Assembly (NCBI GenBank): GCA_037176845.1
Contig: JAYKXP010000094.1
Span: 124,001-188,000, forward strand
Reading direction: 5' to 3'
Length of the DNA stretch: 64,000 nucleotides
Source of the DNA: Paramarasmius palmivorus
Taxonomy: Eukaryota > Basidiomycota > Agaricomycetes > Agaricales > Marasmiaceae
Positions within the stretch are counted from its first letter, which is position 1. Each line of letters opens with the position of its first letter. Of this stretch, positions 1 through 10,520 are shown in pieces. Under the pieces are notes generated by a model. It had not been told where the DNA came from. It saw only the letters and a list, made by a program, of their open reading frames with translations, and ran no database searches. The translations under genes were made by a program, and so were the position numbers.

Positions 1-968
1 AAGGCGAGATTCAACACGAACGCGTGGAGATAAGCCATGAACGACTTGTACCAAACGTGCGAAGGGTCGTGCTGCATAAGGGTAGTCTGGATGGCGATTT
101 TGAGTACGTGCCACGCTCCAGATCGTCTCCAAGGTGCTTCCTTGCCTCTACAAATCGCTTCATCCCTGACATGCTTCGTTATCCTCTCCACATCCGCCGG
201 TTCCCCCTCTTCCAGACCTCTGAGGATGCCGGTGAGCAAACTGGTGATGTACTTTGGGTCGGGCGTATCTCCAATCTCGACACCCGACGATGTGCGTCTA
301 CTTCTGTCCTCCTCTGAATCCTCTACAAAACTCTCGTTGTTCATCTGCACCAAAAAGTTGGCGAGCTCGTTCTTGAAATCACTGCTTTCGAACACTGCCG
401 AACCAAACTGTACGGCAGGTCCGGGGTACGAGCAGATTAGTCTTCCGGTGGTGTTAATGACGTCTGCGGAGGGCGGAGAGACTTCGAAAGCCTCAAAAGT
501 GAAGTGTTCTGATGAAGGTCGACGAAGAATGACACCCGCATTCTGGGCGCGAACGTACAGCGCAAAAATCCCTAAAAAGCCGAATAAATCAGGAAAATGA
601 GCTATAACAGTAAAGTACACGACTTACGACCGGTATGAAAGTCATTAAAGGCACCTTTCACGTCACTAGCGTTTATCGTGTCCAACTTTTGCGTATCTCT
701 AAACGTCCTGACCATCTGGATCACCGCTGCCCATTTGAGAGTCTCGTCCGTCTGAAGTTGACCTCTGAACGCTTTGATGGCATCGAAGACTATCTTGGAT
801 ATAATATGGTCTTTTTCACCTGCAGAGTCGGATTCCTAGCGCGTCGTCTGAGGTTAGCAACAAGGACAAAGACAACAAGAACACGCGTAACCAACTCACT
901 TGGGGTAGTTTATAAGGTAAAAAGATATGATTAATAGTATAACGCAGACGATCCGCGTTATACGACAT
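1..968 (-). CDS. DUF6606 protein, N-terminal part (runs off left edge)
   Basis: Three exons can be joined in one frame: 900-968, 628-835 and 1-571, with introns 836-899 (GTGAGT...GCTAG) and 572-627 (GTAAGT...TTTAG). The start is the ATG at 968, because the first residues (MSYNADRLRYTINHIFLP) match the usual opening of the family, Y-x-L/I-N-H-I/V-F-L-P-x-K-L-P-Q. About 282 residues are visible. Exon 3 carries the motif FEAFEVSPPS..., followed by G-R-L-I-C-S-Y-P-G-P-A and D-P-K-Y-I-T-x-L-L-T-G-I-L-R-G, all typical of the DUF6606 domain. Members of this family are very large (around 3000 residues), also carry DUF3638/DUF3645 regions, and have no established function. The gene continues past position 1, so most of the protein is missing here. 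The frame is clean as far as it can be read. Confidence 0.85.
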
Positions 969-2741
969 TGTGTATGGTAGAGGAAGAGGTGAGGGTCGCG
1001 AAGGGAGGGGCGCGAAAGAGATTTTTGTGACGGTTTGTTGTCACGTCACATTTTCCACGTGGATTCCGGCCGAATTGCTACAATGGGAATAGTCTCCGGT
1101 TTGTCCTCCTGCCACTTGGCTCTACGAAGGGCTATAGGGAAGCGAAAGCAGAAATAAAAAATACGAGTCCATAACGAGTGTTTGTCAAAGTGTAAGTAGA
1201 CATTCATGGGAAAACTTCTATCAATCATCATCATGGGATTCTGATCCTTCAGTACATCCAGAAAAGGGCATTCCAACAAAGAAGCAGGACCAGGATAGAA
1301 TGCGGCCGAGGTACGTAAAATGGCTTGGAGGAACGAATTCAAAGACCCAAGCGTCAAGGACCAGAGACTATGAGCTATAAATCGTTTTTTTGCCAACGGC
1401 CTAGCGATACTAGTGAGAAAATCAGACCCAACTCGACGCAAGGGTATGAACATACATACCAGTACTCCACCTTCACTTTCTGACGAGGGCATCATCATCA
1501 CAAGCCCACCAGACCCAACTTTCTATGACGGAGGCCAGAGTCAGACGAAGAAGGGTAGCATCCAAATGAACATAAGTACCCGCCGCCATCGACACCACTG
1601 GATTTTGTCCAAGTATCCTCCTGGTGGAAGGACAATCGTTGTGGGCACAAGCCACACAAACTCGAAGAAGGCCCTAAAACCTACTCCAACGGCTCCGCGT
1701 CACCACTACCTGTTGCAAAATATCGATTCCAGATTCCAGAATGTTGGGCAATCAACGTTCAATACCGTGACTTACCTCTTCCTAAAGACGCTTGGTTCGA
1801 CGAGTTTCGAGGTATCAGAGTGCCAGCAACCGTGACCAGTCACGTCCAGGTCCAAGATATGAGCCTCAGCTACAGATCCGACAACGGTATGACTACCTGA
1901 GTTGCGAAATTTCGTTGGTAATGGACATGCATATCTCGGAGTGGTAGGCTGAACGTCCCGGAGTCAAAGTTTCCTACAGAGAGCAACAGATAATCAACGG
2001 GGTAGAAACAGGTCAGGAACACAGGAAACGCACCAGCACTGGGAGCTGCATCTCAACCATAGCGACGGGAGACAGACGCCAGAAGGCACATCCAATGTCC
2101 GGCACCCCGGAACCTTGCACACCTCAGCCCAAAACCTAAACTAGTCCTGCATAAGGCACACCTTCCCATATGCCGCATGCCCATTGAAGCACATAAGATC
2201 ATTGATTAATCTTGTCCTGTCTCGACGTCAGCTGCACTTCTGAGAGCTTAACTACTAATGACGGACACACCTTACGCTTCAAGCTTCAAGTTCAACGTTT
2301 GATACCCGGCCAACCATAGAGCTAACAAATCCTCATAGTTCTGAACATTCGTGTTCGAACTTGCTCCGACGGTGCTCGATGTGCCTTTCAGCTTTGGTTT
2401 CGTAGTTGACGATAAAGCGTGCGTATGGTCTTATATATTGGGTATGCCAGTGTCGTCCCCTGGTACTCCCGCTTATCAATTAGCAAAGCGAAAGAAAGAA
2501 AAGTAGTTGAAACGTACGAAGCTCCTGTCCAAACATCCAACACCCGGCACTCTCTAATCCCCAGCCTCCTGCACATACGAAGGTTGTCAATGTTGACGAT
2601 GATCATGGTGGTGGTGGTCAGAAGCGAAGTAACTGCCGCCGCCGCCGCTCCGTGTCCAGCGGATTTTCGCACAACTGCCAGCTGCATGTACTACTGCATG
2701 TCTCCTCATTCAAAATTCCATCTACATACAAAACACACCTT
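969..2741. other. intergenic stretch with one unassigned open frame
   Basis: No recognisable gene. The minus strand is open from 1501 to 1046 (151 codons, several hydrophobic runs), and the plus strand is open from 1413 to 1835 (140 codons, Thr/Pro/His rich). The two overlap in part and neither has a domain I know. The minus-strand frame could be the last exon of a membrane-protein gene, but I could not build convincing upstream exons. Short CAT/CCG simple repeats occur near 1220 and 2635. Confidence 0.3.
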
Positions 2742-3972
2742 TCAAACCTCCTCAACACTCACCCTTCTTCCTTCTCTCCCGCTCACAAAGACAGCTTCAA
2801 TAACCTTCTTCACCTTCAACGCATCCTCAACCGTCGCGTACTCCCCTTCCTTCCCATCCGCAAACCTCTCCCAATTCTTCGCAATTCTCTCCTTCTCACC
2901 ATCCTCTTCAACATCAAATTTCTCCCCATTAACCCATACTTCCGGCTGAGCCAACAAAAACGACGGACCCTTCATCCCATCAGCGACGATTTTGAGTGTA
3001 CCCTTCTCGCCATCAATAACCCAAAACATCCCCGCTCCGTGCTCAGTCAAGACATTCCGAATGTTCACAGACAGGACGGTAGCATCGCTTATTCCCAAAC
3101 TGTCCGCCAAACACGACTTGATGGGTATCGCTCTGCGGTATAGGCTCCCCAGCAGGTTTACCCGTCGTGTAATCAATAGGCTGGACGGTAGAATACTGCG
3201 TAGCAACATGCGCGTTAACGAACGCAATGTCGCCGAAAAGGTACTGGAGCACGTCAATAAGATGCCCTCCGTCGATATCGAGCATGGTAGCACCGTTAGC
3301 GGCGTCCATAGCGTAGCTGACTTGCGTAAAAGTCGTCGGACCTCGAACACCTGGATAATAGGAAGATACGATCTAGGCAAGCTTTTAGTTGATGGTTCTA
3401 GCGTTGTGATCATAAACGTACCACAGACGTAGCCAAGATCCTGCCCAGAATCCCAGAATCGACGATTTCCTTGACCTATATCCCATTAATTTCCAAAAGT
3501 CGAAGAAAACGACAAATACACACCTTCCTGACATACCCAGCCTGCCTCGTCTGACACCCAACCAACGTCTTCACTCCGCTCTTCCTCACCACCTCTACAA
3601 TCTTCCTCGTCGCACCCAACCCACTCCCAACCGGCCACTCCACAAACAAATCCTTCCCTTCTCCTTGAAAATTGGCAAAACTAACATCCACATGCGCCGG
3701 AGTCCGTACAGCAACCGCAACCATATCCACTTCAGGATCCCTAGCGATACGTTCCGTCGATCCATGATACGCCTTGACAGTCCGAGTTCCACCTGGCACG
3801 GATTTTACCATACTTCTCCGCACTTCGCTTTCGCCGAATCTGGATTCGAAGTCGACACTGCAGTCAGAGTGTATTTCGACAGGAGAGGTTCATCGAAAAG
3901 AGGTTGAGCGAGGGTAGAAGCTGCCCAGCCGCTAGCGGAGAGGCCTACAAAACCTAGGCGGATGGGTGGCAT
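2742..3972 (-). pseudogene. GAL80-like Gfo/Idh/MocA oxidoreductase, frameshifted
   Basis: The ATG at 3972 begins MPPIRLGFVGLSASGWAAS, the N-terminal Rossmann strand and glycine loop of GAL80-like oxidoreductases. Downstream, in other frames, come Y-H-G-S-T-E-R-I-A-R-D-P-E-V-D-M-V-A-V and the F-V-E-W-P segment that matches the family's EKP/EWP dinucleotide-binding motif. After a plausible 47-base intron come K-E-I-V-D-S-G-I-L-G-R, then N-G-A-T-M-L-D-I-D-G-G-H-L-I-D, and a C-terminal tail ending with a TGA just before 2742. The frame changes at least three times: near 3825, near 3420 and near 3100. The first frame meets a stop at about 3805. Proteins of this family sense galactose in yeasts or act as NAD(P)-dependent sugar dehydrogenases. 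Here the gene is either decayed or hit by assembly indels. Intact neighbours with long clean frames favour real decay. Confidence 0.75.
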
Positions 3973-4377
3973 CGGAATTGGAGAAGAAGGAGAGTGGGTG
4001 ATAAGAGCATCAGCTGGCAGGATTCAAGTACGGTGGACATGGTGGAAGAATCATGACCGAGGGGAGCAGAGCAAAGTTATTGCCGGCCGCTTTAGATAGC
4101 CTGGTATAGTAGAATTTTCCCGCGCTTCAACGCCGAGCTCAAGCGAAAAAGTCAGGTGAATTCTTTGGAGAAATAGTAATAGACAAGAGTATTATAGAGT
4201 AGCAAGCAGAAGTCGGTAATGCATTACAAGCAGTCGTAAAGATAGATAAGTAGAAATGTGCGGTATATAACAGTCATTACGAGCAAGAGTAGGATAAATA
4301 ACAAAATTGTAACAGAAGCGGGAAGCATCAATTATGGTATCATCTAGCAGGGGTATCATCCTTTCCGGTATCAGCAA
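3973..4377. other. short intergenic stretch
   Basis: Nothing coding is supported here. It lies upstream of the GAL80-like pseudogene and downstream of the stop codon of the acidic membrane-protein gene, so it would hold the promoter of the former and the 3' end of the latter. Part of it (4140-4330) is A/T rich. Confidence 0.4.
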
Positions 4378-5879
4378 TTAGAAAAAGAAACTTCCGTCGT
4401 CATACACCACTATATCAAACGCAACTCGTTCATCCAACTCGTACTCCGACTCTGACGACTCATCCTCTCCATCTAAAACTCTTCTCGGTGGCGTAGGTGG
4501 TGTAAACTTGATAATAGGGATCGCTTTGGGTGTCGAGGAGACTGGACCAAAAAGGAAGGGTCTTCGATGAGTAACGGTGCTTGGTAGGCGAATTTTCTTT
4601 ATCACGATTCCGCTGTGGCGTGCCCTGTCTGGTAGTTGAGCGACTCGAGGGCAAAAGGTGCCAGAGTAGTATATTGAATAGGTTCGACGATCTCTTCCTC
4701 TTCTTTCGGGCTCCTCCGCAATGGGCTCTAACTCGTAAGTTGTGAGCGTAATCTAACGTCCAAGTTGTCAGTATAAAGGTAAATAGAAAGCCAAGGAAGA
4801 AGAACATACCATCGCTTGCATAGCTTCATCAAGGCCATCGTCTTCCTCTTCGAAACCCTCTTCATCGTCAAATGCAGTAGCCAGGGCGGTGAAGGAAGGT
4901 GAGGCAACAAGGAGTGATTCGAATGCGTCGTTGTCATTGTCCTCTTCCCATTCAATCTTCGGTGTAGGTGGAGTAACCATTATCATGGGAGCCGCTACAT
5001 CGTCTTCATCCAAGATGGCAGGGAGATCCATAAACGAAGGCAATGATACGAGACCGATATATGTCGACTAGCAAGGGTGTTAGCGAGTCAAATGTGGGCT
5101 GCATGGGGAATGCTTACCTCGGTGTTGTTAGATAGAACATCGTCGATGTCCTCTTCTTCGGACTCGGGTTCGTGTTCTTCAGTGGTAGCAGTTGAAGAGC
5201 TGTCAGTGTCGATGGTCGAAGTCAGGGAGTAGCTGGACGACAGCGAGCATCCCTCGTCAGCAAATTCATCCTTCATGGTAAAGAGTTTGTTGGCCCAGAG
5301 CTCGAATGAGGAAGAAGGAGCGGGACCAGGTGCCGAAATGTTCTAAGGGAATAGCTTAGTACTAATGTTCGAGAAAACACGGATCCGAAGTACTACTCAC
5401 CTCGACCTCGACCTCGAGGACGGGCTCCTTGACAGGCTCTTCGACGAGCAGCGATTCGGGCCTGGCCGCCTGGATAGGCTCAGTGCCAGTGCTGGGCTTG
5501 GTAGTAACAGCGTCGCGGCTGTCTTGAAGGTTGTCCTTAAGATTCTGTCGTCTATGTCAGCCATGCGTTCCGGAGACAGATGACGACGACGAAACTCACC
5601 ATTTGTTGAGCATCAAATGCAGGGTGTCCGACGACTGGGACGACTTTGGGTTGAATTTGGCTGATTGCGGCCTAGAGAACAAGTTGTAAGTTGAAGCCCC
5701 TTTATTCTGAGACAACGACAAGGAGCACTTACCTCAACGTCGACGGGACGACGAGAAGCCATCCAAGACCTGACCTTGTAGATTGCAAAGCCAAGAAGGG
5801 CGAAGCATGGAAGGATGGCGACGGTGAGGAAGACGATGGCGAAACCGAGGCTTGCGGGGGCGTAAGTGTTAGGGGCCAT
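4378..5879 (-). CDS. acidic single-pass membrane protein, six exons
   Basis: Six exons join with every junction in phase 0: 5733-5879, 5600-5671, 5401-5544, 5118-5342, 4810-5067 and 4378-4752. The product is 406 residues. Residues about 10 to 33 form one hydrophobic helix (GFAIVFLTVAILPCFALLGF), followed by the positive stretch KVRSWMASRRP. This suggests a signal anchor with the rest of the chain cytosolic. The remainder is low-complexity and strongly acidic, with Glu/Asp runs (PESEEEDIDD, FEEEDDG, ESSESEYELDE) and Ser/Thr stretches. It ends in a conserved-looking tail with FTPPTPPRRVL and VVYDDGSFFF. I recognise no domain and can name no function. Introns are 49 to 61 bases with good GTAAGT/GTGAGT donors. 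The clean frame across six exons argues that the gene is real and intact. Confidence 0.8.
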
Positions 5880-8787
5880 TTTTCGTGTGATGGTGGTGGT
5901 TCTGGTTCAAGAAGTGAATACAGGGCAAGAATGGAAAGTAGCAATTTATATACCTTTCGATCGTATTAGGCATTGTTTGTCTTGGAATTCGGAAAATGGT
6001 GAACCAAGGCTGGTTTTATCGAGATCCTGCGCGTTTTTAATTAGATATTCGGAATTTATATCAATCAAAGGATTGCCTTTACTGGAAAGTGCACCGAAGG
6101 ACAGTGAACAGGCTGCTGAGCGCTGAGGAGGTGGATGATGCCGGGCATGGTACGATCATGCAACGCGTCGGTTTCTCAAGAAAGGAACAATAAGATACAT
6201 CCTAAGAGCAAGGAAAGCGAGATTTAGCAACGATAACGCGAGATAAAGATAGTCAAGGACTACTTACAGTCGCAGACTCGGTTCCACTCGGTCCATCCCT
6301 TTTGCTAACACCAGTGCCATCTCTCACAGCGCAAAAGCTATGTCCCTTTTGGGCTCTCAAATCTGGGAAATGTCTTGAAAAAAAGACTAGAAATCCATTA
6401 AATCGGTTCTCGATGCTTTCCGACATGGAATGGAGAGTGCTGAGAGGCTCGGAAGTCGGAATGAGTTGTGACGGTTTGGCCGATGGGCATCTGATCAAAA
6501 ATCGTAGATATAGTTATTTGCTGGATCTCCCATACGAAACTGTCAGAAAAAAGGACGTCAGAAGAGGTTTCCTTTGAAAAAAGATAAAGCTTCAGTGACG
6601 GAAAACCATGAATCTAAACGGACAAAGTCCAGGGGTCGAAAACGGTACATAACATTCAAAACATACTTACGATAGAGGAAGGTGTAGTTTTGCTGCGCTG
6701 GATGAAATCATTTCGTGATCAAAATTTGGAAGAAATATGCAAGTTGAAGCGAGGCATAACAAAACAATTTTTTTGAGTCATCCTATGCAGACAGACTCAC
6801 AGATCTTGAGGTGTTTTGTCCCGGTGACTGATGGTGTCCGTTTGTGCTGAAAATTTGTGCTATCTCTTCGCCAAATAGACAGCAAAGCGTTGTAGAATTT
6901 GTATGCCTGTCCCTGATCGACGACCTTGTCCCTTGAGGTATGAGCTGGAGATTTTGAAGGACGGCAAAGAATTTTGTCGGCGTCGATTGGCAAACGCCCA
7001 AGTCTAACCCTAACCCGTGTGTCTGTCTCTATTTGGTGCCGACCAAGTGCCGACAAACACACTGAACCCTTCGTCAACGACGTTCTCATCCGGATCCAAT
7101 GTTTTGCAAGAGCATACCTCCACAAGGAGTATACTATTGCACTGGCAAGCTAATAATAAGACACCGTGGAATTTTTGGAAGGAGATGTATGGTTGGAACG
7201 CCAGGAGCACCAACTTGGACGGGTTCCAAACGGGTTCATCTTGTGAGTACAGCGACTCTACTGCTTGATTGTGTTACTCATTCGTGTCTTATATACCTAG
7301 AGCAAGCCATCAGTATCTGGTCCAATCCAAATACTACTCAGACCAACCCTATACTGTTCCATCAGACTCGTATGATTACAGGATGACAGGGATTCTTTGC
7401 AGGATCGGCTGAACGTTCCTAATTCAAGGAAATGCACGCATGCACATACATCCTCACTCTCGCCACAACATCTCGACCACTCCCGTATGCCATACCACTG
7501 CCTGTCCCATCCACAAAACATTCTTTAGAGCAGCTCACAAAGCTGCCGAACAATATTACCCAACTGCAGACTCTTCCCTGAAAATCCCTATCGTACAGCT
7601 GGTGCCAGTCTGTAGGGATGAAAGTTCGTGACTTCTGCAGCGGGTTTAGATGTCTTCGAACATGGTATTCAAGGTGAGCATTCGCGTATGTGTCTTGATT
7701 GCCTGCAGCTCATGATTTTTAGATCCACTTATCGTTCAAACTCATGAATGCTGCCTCTTGATATTAAGTTATTGCCCACGCTGGCGGAGTACAATGCAAA
7801 CCACAGCACTGTCTTGCTGGTCTATGTTTCGATGCAAGAACGCGAACATGAGATAGGTAGATTGCATTCTGCGGGAGCTGTTCTAGCGAAGTAAGTGTTG
7901 CCGTGGGTTCTTACCTCCTTGTATATGCGACGAATGTTCACCTTTTCCCTTAGTGGTTGATTATGATTTCTCGCAGTGCAAAATCAGCTGTGTCACGGCC
8001 AGGACCACCGCCTCGGATGGTTATGCGTGCCCAGTGTGCCCAAAGATTGTGCACTGTCACTAGGAGTTGTTAGGGAGCAGGAGGTATTCAAAGCGGCGGA
8101 GAAAGCTTTGACCTTGGAGTAGATAGGTCGTGTGGATTATTTGGTATGTATCCCATTTCTCTTTGTGTGAGCACCTTTCTAATATCTTTTCAGTGGCATA
8201 AGCTATCAGAACTAGACGATTTATAAGGAGAGATGTATTCTTAAATATCTCTTACACCCGTTAGTTCAGAAGACGCGTATTGCAAATCAAAGCCTCGTTC
8301 TCGATGGTATGATGAAAAGTATACCGATGAATCTTTTACGTGTTTTGCTGGGTCAGTGGAGCCAGGTTGAGTAGGTTTGAAAGACTTTAGAAATCCCGAC
8401 GCGCAGCAGGACCACAGGAACCATGTGACAGGCTTGAAATAGCTCTGTACTCGCAAACTCTTTCATCCCTTTTCATTCCATCATTACTACGGTAACTACA
8501 TTCTTTCTGAGGTCCATTCACATGGACACTCAGTGGTCAGTGCTCAGACGCGTTGGACACGCGTAGAAGATCGAGCTGACGATTACTTGAAAGTTCCTTT
8601 GTTCGTCATTTCGGCGATCACCGTGATGCATGTATATATGTACCCGTAATTTTCGAACTGGTCACCAATGGACCAGACGCCTTTCTTTCTGGACCTCCTC
8701 TCGTGCACCTTTGGCTTCTACATATCTGGGATATCGATATTCTTCTTCAACGCTGCTTGTCGGATAATCGGAGTCAAAACCAGAGCA
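5880..8787. other. gene-poor stretch
   Basis: No gene could be supported. Short open frames on both strands (for example 6302-6577 plus, 6778-7125 minus, 7099-7386 plus) lack recognisable domains and splice partners. At 7005-7095 a CTAACCCTAACCC block is followed by a sequence resembling the dispersed repeat family annotated at 20242, 55127, 58466 and 63484. I read it as a weak relic. The 5' region of the acidic membrane-protein gene lies at the left edge. Confidence 0.4.
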
Positions 8788-9796
8788 ATGTCTTTCGACA
8801 CCACGAGACACTGTCAAGGTATGCAGCTTTCTTTCAAAGCCTTTGTCTATACTTATGACCTCTAAATCTACTGGCAGTGCCCGACTGTACGCTCCCTATT
8901 GACATTGTCCTCTGCGCCTCCAATGGAAAACAATTCGGCACACACAAAAGATCACTCGAGATGTTCAATGAAGGATTTCCGCCCTCTGAAATTGTAGCCC
9001 CAGAGCCAGATGGAAAGCCTTCGCAGGTATCCCTATCTGACGGCCCCGAGCCACTGCAATTGCTCCTTCAGTTTTCGCATAACACCGAACAACCAGATTT
9101 ACGATCGAAGAGTATACATAGCGTCATGGCGTTCTCAATAGTCGCAGAAAAGTATGGAAATATGTTGGCAATTCAGGCTTGTCGTATGGCTATGGAGTGA
9201 GTGCCACTTTAGTTCAAATTCTCGTGCATCACAAATTCATGGGTGGTCTTTGTTTCACAGAGACCTCGGGAGGCGCTCGCCAAGTGATGCACTCGTTGTG
9301 GTTAACTACAAGGTTCACAACCGCAATTATGATGGAATCGACGAGTTTGCGAGACGTTCGATGGTGCTACCATTGAAGGATGCCGTAGCTAAGACAAGGG
9401 AATATCCGAATGTCTATGCCATTTGGGTGCGTGGCTGTTATTGCGTCTGTTCCTCCAGCAATCCTCCTAAATTCGCATGTCTAGACCCAATATAGGGAGG
9501 AGTGGCAGGGTTCATTTCGCTGTTACAGTGCCGCCGTTCAAAACATGCCAACTATTCATAACGGAGATCACCTTCGCCCACGAAAACATGATGATGATTC
9601 TGTTATCAAAGTCCTCAAGGCAGAACTGGAAGCGGAGGCTGTACCGACTATTGAAAGCGTTCGACGTACACTCGATAGAGCTTTGAGGGTTAATGGCCTG
9701 GTATCCACAGAAGGGAGGCAAGGTTTGATAACGGCACAGCGTATCATCGAGGAAATTATCATGGAATTCCCTGTTTGGACGCAATTCTCTGCGTAG
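8788..9796 (+). CDS. BTB/POZ domain protein
   Basis: Four exons keep one frame: 8788-8818, 8878-9196, 9261-9426 and 9500-9796. The product is 270 residues. The start ATG at 8788 gives MSFDTTRHCQ. Exon 2 holds the BTB fold as seen in agaricomycete proteins: D-I-V-L-C-A-S-N-G-K-Q-F-G-T-H-K-R-S-L-E, then E-G-F-P-P-S, then V-S-L-S-D-G-P-E-P-L-Q-L-L-L-Q-F, and V-A-E-K-Y-G. Exons 3 and 4 give the helical tail (Y-D-G-I-D-E-F-A-R, L-P-L-K-D-A, then E-W-Q-G-S-F-R). BTB domains dimerise and often act as adaptors, for example for Cullin-3 ligases, but basidiomycetes hold many members of unknown role. One oddity is that the start of exon 3 reads better as the family motif P-R-E-A-L-A in another frame, so a pair of compensating indels is possible. 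The last intron acceptor is chosen to give the continuation W-E-W. Confidence 0.78.
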
Positions 9797-10520
9797 GACT
9801 ATTGCGACACCGGATTCGAGTGATCTTAAATATCATAATTATAACTTACCAGTACATAGTGTTGGCTCAGGCTAAACTTTGAGACAGTCATGATGCTTCG
9901 AAGGCGTGAATTGGTGAGGAGTGCTATAAGTACAACTTGAATACAATGTACTTTTTGGTGGACATGATGAACGTTCACATCCGCGAAAATCAAAGGAAAC
10001 TAATGCCCTAACTATGTGTCCGATATGAGGGCGTCTAATCTATACTGAAGACTTGGGACGGACGAAGAAACCCGACAAGTCACCGAAGCCACTTCGACAA
10101 GAATACAAGAATGCCCGATGGAACCAAGGTCCCAAGGGTGTGAGCTATGTTCATCCAATGAACTCAAGACAGCATGAGTGCAGTGTCGCCATATCCTTAT
10201 ACGCGAACTTCGAGTCCAGGTTCTATTTCAAGCGAGTCCCGTCATTGCATTTGGCCTCGACGGACGGGAGGTGCATAAGCATTTGTACACGGAGATTGAG
10301 GTGTCAAGATCTGAAATTACAACTTAATAGAAATGTCAAGACAAGAGTAACTTACGTTTTCGCGCTGTAGAATCAAGTTTCAAACAACGTGAATCTTCTC
10401 TACAACCCTTGCGTCCTGGTCACTTAGGCTTCCGGATCACGAACTCACCTCCAGCCGGGAGATTAAATTTAGATATACACGGAATGACATACATATATGG
10501 GTCAATGTGAACTCGTCTAA
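9797..10520. other. intergenic stretch between convergent genes
   Basis: This region separates the 3' ends of the BTB gene (plus) and the C2-NACHT gene (minus). An open frame at 10053-10370 plus has no recognisable content. I see no repeat or RNA gene. Confidence 0.4.

Noticed and set aside
37..600. 187-codon plus-strand open frame
   Set aside because: It is the mirror of the DUF6606 exon on the minus strand, which has family motifs and correct splice junctions.
2419..3432. Plus-strand open frames over the GAL80-like region
   Set aside because: They lie opposite conserved minus-strand oxidoreductase sequence and have no domain of their own.
7005..7025. CTAACCCTAACCC resembling telomeric repeats (also near 20247, 55139, 58480, 63487)
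   Set aside because: Each occurrence is only one or two units and sits at the same place inside a dispersed repeat family, so it is part of that family and not a telomere or an interstitial telomere array.
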